A stretch of DNA of 29,874 nucleotides from a virus, in IMG/VR virus record IMGVR_UViG_3300006919_000276, positions 1-29,874 of that record; one strand, written 5' to 3'. Position numbers and translations under genes: made by a program. Every line of letters starts with the position of its first letter. Position 1 is the stretch's first letter. Of the stretch, positions 25,464 to 29,874 are shown piece by piece. The notes beneath the pieces were generated by a model. The model made no database searches. It was not told the origin of the DNA and was given only the letters and a program-made list of their open reading frames with translations.

Positions 25464-26259
25464 TTAAGACTCTCTCGAATTCGTCTGCAAATTGAGTAAT
25501 ATACTTTGGATCTACTACACGAAGCTTTGATCTGGCATCATTCTTTTCTTCGAGATATGATCGATTGGACTGATAGGATAGCTGTCCCGATTGTACTCCA
25601 CCTTCGATGAAGACCGCATTTGTTTGTATTCTATGCTCTGGATCGTCTGTTCGAAAGTAGTGATGAGGTGCATCGATATATTTGAACACTTCATATGTAC
25701 CTACACTATCTCCTGATGTGCCACCAGTGAGTGATTCTGATATTACTCCAGGTTCACCAACGAATGTACCTGTTACGTTTTTGAGTACAATTTGATTCAG
25801 GTCGACATCTTTCTTATGTAATGTACCTGTTGCACCCGATGTACCGCCTGTGATTGTTTCTCCGAGCGTGAATCTACCTGCAAGAGAGTTACGATGATCT
25901 GTAATTGATTGATCGTTATCTCTTTGAATCTCTGGATTTGTGTTGATTGCAATCCCTGAGTACTCGTTTTCCATATACTGTTGCAATTTCTCTTGGGACA
26001 TTGGCCATGCTGCTAATCCATCGTGCAAGAAATCGTTTGTAATGAAAAATGTCCAGTAATATATGGTTGTACCGTATAATCTTTGCGATACAATATCTGG
26101 TCTCTCGCCGTTTTTTACTGTGTAATACGTATATGTACTGAAGTTATCTGCAAATAATTGCAATGGACGAACAGAACGATAGATATTAACTACGTTCTGA
26201 AGTACACCACTACGATCGAAATCATATGATATTGTTGGAAATTGTTTAAAGAAACTCAT
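25456..26259 (-). CDS. 53: Baseplate wedge subunit gp53
   Basis: The N-terminal half fits the gp53 / LysM-like wedge family: YRSVRPLQLFADNFSTYTYY, then ERPDIVSQRLYGTTIYYWTF and TNDFLHDGLAAWPMSQEKLQ. This compares with the PEELANAIYGNPQLYWVLLM and NDNYDPYYGW part of T4 gp53. At 267 residues it exceeds T4 gp53 (196) because residues about 128-186 hold two repeats built on GETITGGTSGATG and ESLTGGTSGDSVG. The family pattern then resumes with YIDAPHHYF and ends in ITQFADEFERVL. I chose the ATG at 26257-26259 because AGGAG lies about six bases upstream; the frame is open further upstream, with a GTG at 26277. It starts one base after the gp48 stop. gp53 clamps neighbouring wedges together. Confidence 0.87.
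   Translation of the reverse strand: MSFFKQFPTISYDFDRSGVLQNVVNIYRSVRPLQLFADNFSTYTYYTVKNGERPDIVSQRLYGTTIYYWTFFITNDFLHDGLAAWPMSQEKLQQYMENEYSGIAINTNPEIQRDNDQSITDHRNSLAGRFTLGETITGGTSGATGTLHKKDVDLNQIVLKNVTGTFVGEPGVISESLTGGTSGDSVGTYEVFKYIDAPHHYFRTDDPEHRIQTNAVFIEGGVQSGQLSYQSNRSYLEEKNDARSKLRVVDPKYITQFADEFERVLNV
25702..25878 (-). repeat. TSGATG-type insert in gp53
   Basis: Residues about 128-186 carry two units of the pattern GExITGGTSGATGxL with an intervening strand (NQIVLKNVTGTFVGEPG). The insert interrupts the family pattern and accounts for most of the extra length over T4 gp53. A related unit ([19 protein letters not shown] to GQTSGATG) occurs in gp8. Confidence 0.65.
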
Positions 26260-26260
26260 G

Positions 26261-27166
26261 CTATTCTCCTGTTGCACCCGTACCGAGTGTTTTTACTGTA
26301 TCTCTTGCAACGTTTCCAGTATATCTTACTGCCTCTTGTGCATCAACTTGTTCACCAACAACATGACCATCATTTTCTCTATCATCTGAGTAGATATATC
26401 CTGCACCTTCGCCGTAGAGATCATCTCTTGTAATTGCTCTGACTTCTTGGAAGGTAAGATTTAAATCTAATTCTGTTGGTGATGCGCCAAGATCATCGTT
26501 CTTATGATATGCATTACCCGTTGAGTTTGCTGTTGCAACCATATTAGTAAGATAGCATTGAATGATACGTGGTAGATATTTATTCTCTCTTTCTCCAATC
26601 ATAAAACGAATTCTAAATGTTGGAGGATATTTCAGCGCTCCAGCACCTAAATTTTTAGGATACATGTACTTTCTAAATTGATTTTCTATTCTGTGGATGT
26701 CTCTTGCTTCTTCTGCAGAAGTAGGAATGAGTTTAAAATTAAATGCAAATGACCTAATCGTAACACCATCGAAGTTCTGTGTAGTATATGGATTAACTAC
26801 AAGGCCTGATTTGAGTTCGAATATTGTTGCAGCTTCGCCGAGTGCAGCACCAGCTTTTGTTTTGAATGCTTTTGTTACATTAGAAATCAGATCGGCTGTT
26901 GATGCTTTCTTATCTCCAGATAATCCCGCAGCTCTACCCACTCTTGACTGTGCAGCCGTAGTTGTTTGTGCTACTGCTCCAACAGCTCCCAAATTTACTG
27001 AATTATATGTTATACCATCTGATGCAGAAATAGCTGTTGGTATGAACATATGAACTTTAAAAAATTCTTGCTCTGCTCCGCTTGCTAAAGAAAATTCTAC
27101 ATGAGGAAATTCATCGCCTTCTTTGGCAATCATATCTCTGAGGTTTTGTGGGAATGTAATTATCAT
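26261..27166 (-). CDS. 48: Baseplate tail-tube cap gp48-like
   Basis: The 301-residue product has an N-terminal Ala/Gly-rich segment (residues about 50-115) and a tube-fold domain (residues about 115-250). The latter includes DGVTIRSFAFNFKLIPTSAE, RIENQFRKYMYPKNL, PTFRIRFMIGERENKYLPRI and ELDLNLTFQEVRAITRDDL. These are typical of gp48 in T4-like phages; T4 gp48 is 364 residues. gp48 sits on the hub and nucleates tube growth together with gp54, whose likely homologue is encoded on the other strand at 28269. AAAGG lies nine bases before the ATG. It is the first gene of the minus-strand run, with a late promoter about 50 bases upstream. Confidence 0.85.
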   Translation of the reverse strand: MIITFPQNLRDMIAKEGDEFPHVEFSLASGAEQEFFKVHMFIPTAISASDGITYNSVNLGAVGAVAQTTTAAQSRVGRAAGLSGDKKASTADLISNVTKAFKTKAGAALGEAATIFELKSGLVVNPYTTQNFDGVTIRSFAFNFKLIPTSAEEARDIHRIENQFRKYMYPKNLGAGALKYPPTFRIRFMIGERENKYLPRIIQCYLTNMVATANSTGNAYHKNDDLGASPTELDLNLTFQEVRAITRDDLYGEGAGYIYSDDRENDGHVVGEQVDAQEAVRYTGNVARDTVKTLGTGATGE

Positions 27167-27178
27167 ATGTTTTACCTT

Positions 27179-27186
27179 TATAAATA
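27179..27186 (+). promoter_or_regulatory. T4-type late promoter for the plus-strand gp4 operon
   Basis: TATAAATAACCTATAAT lies 35 bases before the gp4 ATG, with an expected start near 27192. The leader has no recognisable ribosome binding site. Confidence 0.65.
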
Positions 27187-27214
27187 ACCTATAATATTAA
27201 TTAATTTATAGAAC

Positions 27215-27222
27215 TATTTATA
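27215..27222 (-). promoter_or_regulatory. T4-type late promoter for the minus-strand gp48 operon
   Basis: The minus strand reads CCATATAAATAGTTCTA. The octamer overlaps the first base of the gp4 start codon on the other strand. The expected start near 27209 gives gp48 a leader of about 43 bases. This promoter and the plus-strand one at 27179-27186 face each other. Confidence 0.65.
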
Positions 27223-27668
27223 TGGCTTACAAAGGTAGATACACAATTCAGAACAAAAAGAAATACCTCGGAGATCCTTCGAAGGTGGTTTATCGTAGTT
27301 TATGGGAAAGACAAGCATTTAAATGGTGTGAATCGAATGGAAGAGTTAAATCGTGGAACTCTGAAGAGATTGTTATACCATATAAGTGCAAAACAGATGG
27401 CAAACTACATCGTTATTTCGTTGATATGTTAGTTGAATTAGCTAATGGAGATATTATATTGGTTGAAATTAAACCTAAAAAACAGACCGTTCCTCCAAAA
27501 AATCCAAAAAGAAAAACGAAGAAATACATTGACGAAGTTACTACTTATATTAAGAATACATCGAAATGGGAAGCTGCACAGCAGTATGCACAGCATAAAG
27601 GTTGGAAGTTTCAGGTGTGGACAGAAGATACTTTAAAGAATTTAGGTATCAAACTACTAAAATCTTGA
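27222..27668 (+). CDS. 4: Head completion protein gp4, PD-(D/E)xK nuclease fold
   Basis: The 148-residue product matches T4 gp4 (50/65): KVVYRSLWERQAFKWCESNG, then SWNSEEIVIPYKC and HRYFVDMLVELANGDIILVE followed by IKPKKQ. T4 gp4 is 150 residues. The residues Asp68 and Glu82-x-Lys84 form a D...ExK pair, and Glu29 lies in LWER, as in TnsA-like and other PD-(D/E)xK nucleases. gp4 acts in the final maturation of DNA-filled heads before tail joining; whether it cuts DNA there is not settled to my knowledge. The ATG has no clear Shine-Dalgarno sequence. It opens the plus-strand operon, opposite gp48. Confidence 0.88.
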   Translation: MAYKGRYTIQNKKKYLGDPSKVVYRSLWERQAFKWCESNGRVKSWNSEEIVIPYKCKTDGKLHRYFVDMLVELANGDIILVEIKPKKQTVPPKNPKRKTKKYIDEVTTYIKNTSKWEAAQQYAQHKGWKFQVWTEDTLKNLGIKLLKS

Positions 27669-27676
27669 TATAAATA
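27669..27676 (+). promoter_or_regulatory. T4-type late promoter abutting the 196-aa gene
   Basis: GATATAAATAGTAGTATG fills the gap between the gp4 stop and the next ATG. The octamer starts right after the TGA and ends five bases before the start codon. The layout is the same as in front of gp25 and predicts a leaderless or nearly leaderless mRNA. No ribosome binding site is visible. Confidence 0.6.
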
Positions 27677-27681
27677 GTAGT

Positions 27682-28272
27682 ATGGCAAGTTTATTCGATA
27701 CATTACAGGCACAGGCATTTAGAGCAGGAGTAACTCCTCGTTCGAAAGAATCCTTAACATGGTTTCAAAATAATGTTAGAAAGCTTGGAGATGTTAATCA
27801 AAGAAAATTATTGAAAGATCCAGCGTTAGATGCTACTAAAAATCCTAAACCTGGTGATATGATGATGTATTTCTATGATCCTAAATTTAAACAAGAATTA
27901 CCGTATTACGATAGATTTCCTCTTACATTGTTAGTAGAACCTGCAAAGGGTGGATTCTATGGACTTAACTTACATTATTTATCTCCTGGTGTGAGAGCCA
28001 GATTTCTCGATGAACTAATGGAATTAGCTCCAAAAACTATGAATGATACATCAAGATTAACACGTATGAGATATAGTTTATTAAGAGGAGTTAAGAAATA
28101 TAAAGAATTTCAACCTTGTTTTAAGCATTATTTGATGGATCATGTCGAATCACAGATTGTAAGAGTACCAATGACCGAATGGCAGATTGCAATCTTTTTA
28201 CCAACAGAACAGTTTAAGAAAGTTAAAGCACAATCAGTGTGGAGATATTCGAGGAAGGCGTACTCAACATGA
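27682..28272 (+). CDS. Conserved T4-like phage protein, 196 aa (possibly gp2-like)
   Basis: The product has conserved-looking blocks: KPGDMMMYFYDPKFKQELPY, then YDRFPLTLLVEPAKGGFYGL and NLHYLSPGVRARFLDELM, and near the C-terminus FQPCFKHYLMDHVESQIVRV. It is rich in aromatic and basic residues and has no membrane segment. In T4 gene 2 (DNA end protector) lies next to gene 4, and marine T4-like phages carry a protein like this beside gp4, so gp2-like is a reasonable guess. I cannot confirm homology with T4 gp2, which is longer (about 274 residues). It overlaps the next gene as ATGA. Confidence 0.6.
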   Translation: MASLFDTLQAQAFRAGVTPRSKESLTWFQNNVRKLGDVNQRKLLKDPALDATKNPKPGDMMMYFYDPKFKQELPYYDRFPLTLLVEPAKGGFYGLNLHYLSPGVRARFLDELMELAPKTMNDTSRLTRMRYSLLRGVKKYKEFQPCFKHYLMDHVESQIVRVPMTEWQIAIFLPTEQFKKVKAQSVWRYSRKAYST

Positions 28273-28931
28273 GAAGTATAGACGATTTAAAGGCAACCAT
28301 TTCAAAGAAGGGTGGAGTAGCATTTGCAAACAGATTTCAAGTATTCTTTCAGCCACCTGGAGCTTTAAACCTAAAGAATTTAATTAATAGTGATCCTAAA
28401 GCTTTAGTTGGGTCTTTAGCTAAGAATGCTATTGCAGGAGGAAAGCCTGCAAATATAATTCCTGATCCAAGAGATATAGCTATGCTATGCGAGTCAGTAA
28501 ACTTACCAGGAAGACAGATTAGTACAATCGATTATCAAGCAGAAAGACAATCAATAAAAATTCCTTACGGAGTTATCAACGAAGATGTTACGATGTCTTT
28601 TATTTTAACAAATGATTATTATATGAAGAAATTATTTGATAATTGGATGTCTGGTATTTTCGATGTAGAAAATTATAGAGTAGGATATAAAAAAGATTTT
28701 ACAACTGATGTTATTATACAACAGTTAAATAAAAAGAATGTGCCGGTGTATGCTGTCCGATTGGAAGGAGCATTTCCAGTTAGTATGCAATCGATACAGT
28801 TGGATAGTAATAGTGAAAATACTATTCAAAAATTGAATGTGACTTTGAGTTACGAAAATTATGTACCAGAGGATATAGTAGATACAATTAAAAGTACTGT
28901 ATCTACTATTGGCGCTGGACTTGGTATTTAA
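28269..28931 (+). CDS. 54: Tail-tube-fold baseplate protein, gp54-like tube initiator
   Basis: The 220-residue product has the tube fold shared by gp19, gp48 and gp54: ANRFQVFFQPPGALNL at the start, CESVNLPGRQISTIDYQAER near residue 75, then NEDVTMSFILTNDYYMKKLF and NWMSGIFDVENYRV. It ends with VPVYAVRLEGAFPVSMQSIQ and LNVTLSYENYVPED. The last part parallels T4 gp54 (FTGCIPISVSAPELSYDGDN followed by VTFAYRVM). T4 gp54 is 320 residues and gp19 is 163, so a tube-subunit relative is the alternative. An Ala/Gly/Lys-rich insert (residues about 35-65) supports gp54. The ATG at 28269 overlaps the preceding TGA; GAGGAAG lies upstream. An alternative GTG at 28239 would add ten residues and lacks support. 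Confidence 0.72.
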   Translation: MRSIDDLKATISKKGGVAFANRFQVFFQPPGALNLKNLINSDPKALVGSLAKNAIAGGKPANIIPDPRDIAMLCESVNLPGRQISTIDYQAERQSIKIPYGVINEDVTMSFILTNDYYMKKLFDNWMSGIFDVENYRVGYKKDFTTDVIIQQLNKKNVPVYAVRLEGAFPVSMQSIQLDSNSENTIQKLNVTLSYENYVPEDIVDTIKSTVSTIGAGLGI

Positions 28932-28948
28932 TATAATAGGAGAAAATA

Positions 28949-29659
28949 ATGGCTTTACCAAAGTTAAATAATGCACGGTACAGTACTGTGATCCCATCAA
29001 CGGGTCAAGAAGTAGAATTTAGACCGTACTTAGTGAAAGAAGAAAAGATTTTAATGTTAGCATTAGAATCAAACGATCAAAAACAGATTTTAAAAGCTGT
29101 AGTTGATGTAATTAAATCATGTGTATATGATGATATTGATGAGAACAATCTTGCTATGGTTGATATCGAATCGTTATTTATTGCCTTAAGATCAAAATCT
29201 AGTGGAGAGAAAATTGATCTACAGGTTAAATGTACGGAATGCGATACTGCTAATGATGTAACGGTTGATTTTGAAGAGATTACTGTTCCTGAATTTGATG
29301 AAAAGAAAGGAACAATTATGTTAACAGATGAAGTTGGTTTAACATTACGTGTGCCATCTTATAAAGATGTTATAAAATCTCAATCAAGCGGCGAGGGTAA
29401 TGATGTTGAATTAGCATTTAGTATGATGATCGATAGTATTGAAACTATTTTCGATGCTGATGGTGTATATAATGCAGCTGATGAAAAAAGATCAACTCTT
29501 GTCGAGTTTATTGACTCATTAAATAATGAGCAGTTTACTAAAGTTGGCGATTTCTTTACAGATATGCCACAACTACAATATGATGTAGAATTTGAATGTG
29601 CTAAATGTAAAGCAGAAAATAAGCATGAGATAAGAGGCTTACAAGGTTTTTTTACTTAG
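28949..29659 (+). CDS. 26: Baseplate hub assembly protein gp26-like with Cys4 zinc-ribbon pattern
   Basis: The 236-residue product fits the T4 baseplate protein gp26 family (T4 gp26 is 208 residues). It starts with PSTGQEVEFRPYLVKEEKIL, followed by MLALESNDQKQILKAVVDVI and DIESLFIALRSKSSGEKIDL. Two CxxC pairs, Cys95/Cys98 (KCTECD) and Cys217/Cys220 (CAKCK), could bind zinc. AGGAG lies eight bases before the ATG, the clearest ribosome binding site of the plus-strand genes. The frame ends in LQGFFT at a run of seven T. A -1 shift there would extend the protein into the gp51-like frame. In T4, gp26 and gp51 act in hub assembly; a chaperone role, like the G/GT pair of lambda, is inference. Confidence 0.85.
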   Translation: MALPKLNNARYSTVIPSTGQEVEFRPYLVKEEKILMLALESNDQKQILKAVVDVIKSCVYDDIDENNLAMVDIESLFIALRSKSSGEKIDLQVKCTECDTANDVTVDFEEITVPEFDEKKGTIMLTDEVGLTLRVPSYKDVIKSQSSGEGNDVELAFSMMIDSIETIFDADGVYNAADEKRSTLVEFIDSLNNEQFTKVGDFFTDMPQLQYDVEFECAKCKAENKHEIRGLQGFFT

Positions 29660-29665
29660 GCCTCT
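29632..29665 (+). promoter_or_regulatory. Candidate -1 programmed frameshift site (T7 run, SD-like element, hairpin)
   Basis: The end of gp26 reads CAAGGTTTTTTTACTTAG. The seven T at 29647-29653 allow tandem slippage of Phe tRNA from TTT TTT. A Shine-Dalgarno-like AAGAGG (29632-29637) lies nine bases upstream, a spacing like that of the dnaX frameshift stimulator. AGAGGCTTA (29633-29641) can pair with TAGGCCTCT (29657-29665) as a nine-base-pair stem with one G-U, placing the slippery run in the loop. After a -1 shift the reading frame continues for 63 codons. All parts are seen in the sequence; the frameshifting itself is inference. Confidence 0.6.
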
Positions 29666-29844
29666 CACACGATAGCTTAGTTAATCATTTTAAGACTAAC
29701 TTTGCTATGATACAGCACCATAATTGGAGCTTAACTGAATTAGACAATATGATGCCGTGGGAGAGGGAAATATACATAACGTTACTCTCTGAATGGATCA
29801 AAGAGGAAAACGAAAGAATTAAAAAAGAAAATAGGAATATATAA
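29653..29844 (+). CDS. 51: gp51-like hub assembly segment in -1 frame, probably a gp26 frameshift extension
   Basis: In the -1 frame relative to gp26 the sequence continues as YLGLSHDSLVNHFKTNFAMI, then QHHNWSLTELDNMMPWEREI and a Lys/Glu-rich helix (EWIKEENERIKKENRN) before TAA. The MPWEREIYI block is the kind of motif I associate with short gp51-type proteins next to gp26. The frame is open upstream only to a TGA at about 29625-29627, and no ATG, GTG or TTG lies before residue 19 (ATG in FAMIQ). That ATG has no ribosome binding site and would give only 45 residues, skipping the conserved start. So a 298-residue gp26-gp51 fusion made by frameshifting is the simplest reading. A gap in the sequence data is the alternative. 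Confidence 0.65.
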   Translation, partial: YLGLSHDSLVNHFKTNFAMIQHHNWSLTELDNMMPWEREIYITLLSEWIKEENERIKKENRNI

Positions 29845-29874
29845 TGAGCGAAGAAGAAATTAAAAAATCAGGAC
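29844..29874 (+). CDS. Start of next gene, truncated by the window edge
   Basis: An ATG overlaps the TAA of the gp51-like frame as TAATG, and AGGA lies seven bases upstream. Ten codons are visible (MSEEEIKKSG). In T4-like order the tail tape measure or another hub gene would be expected near here, but nothing in ten residues decides it. Confidence 0.6.
   Translation, partial: MSEEEIKKSG

Noticed and set aside
26569-26576. AATAAATA on the minus strand within gp48 as a late promoter
   Set aside because: It lacks the leading T of the octamer and no gene starts closely downstream.
26697-27053. A 118-codon plus-strand open frame opposite gp48
   Set aside because: It is the antisense of a well-supported gp48 gene, has no ribosome binding site or recognisable motif, and its composition mirrors gp48.

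Overview
The window is the structural (tail, baseplate and fibre) module of a T4-like contractile-tailed phage (myovirus). It is AT-rich: hand-counted 60-base lines in the fibre genes give about 22-40% GC. I recognise T4-type baseplate homologues by conserved motifs: gp48, gp53, gp27, gp5, gp25, gp6, gp7, gp8, gp4, a gp54-like protein and gp26. A very large DUF4815-type protein and 'NVGIG' / 'AINE' / S74-chaperone fibres, together with the low GC, suggest a marine T4-like phage (cyanophage or pelagiphage type). That habitat and host call is inference. No tRNA, rRNA, integrase, transposase, CRISPR array or host gene is visible.

Layout. Minus strand, read from right to left from 27166: gp48 (tube cap), gp53 (wedge), gp27 (hub), gp5 (hub/spike), gp25, gp6, gp7, gp8 (wedge), a 1744-residue DUF4815-type structural protein, a 77-residue coiled-coil protein, a 2548-residue fibre with a C-terminal S74 chaperone, a 113-residue beta-rich protein, an 81-residue fibre-associated protein, a 524-residue fibre, and a further fibre gene with a TTG start that leaves the window at base 1. 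Plus strand from 27222: gp4 (head completion nuclease fold), a 196-residue conserved phage protein (possibly gp2-like), a gp54-like tube initiator, gp26, a gp51-like reading frame in -1 phase, and the first ten codons of the next gene. Genes are tightly packed and many pairs share TAATG or ATGA junctions.

Regulation. The octamer TATAAATA, the core of T4 late promoters, occurs at eight places facing structural genes. It lies upstream of the TTG fibre gene, the 113-residue gene, the giant fibre (inside the 77-residue gene), gp8, gp25, gp48, gp4 and the 196-residue gene. In the gp48/gp4 divergent gap two copies face each other. In front of gp25 and the 196-residue gene the octamer ends five bases before the ATG, implying leaderless or nearly leaderless late mRNAs.

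How the genes work together. The minus-strand set builds the hub (5/27), the wedge (6, 7, 8, 25, 53), the tube cap (48) and the host-contacting fibres. The plus-strand set starts the tube (54-like), assists hub assembly (26/51) and finishes heads (4). The most notable observations are a candidate -1 programmed frameshift joining gp26 to a gp51-like tail, a gp7 homologue whose wedge core is N-terminal and followed by beta repeats and a carbohydrate-binding-module-like domain, and related insert modules in gp7, gp8 and gp53.
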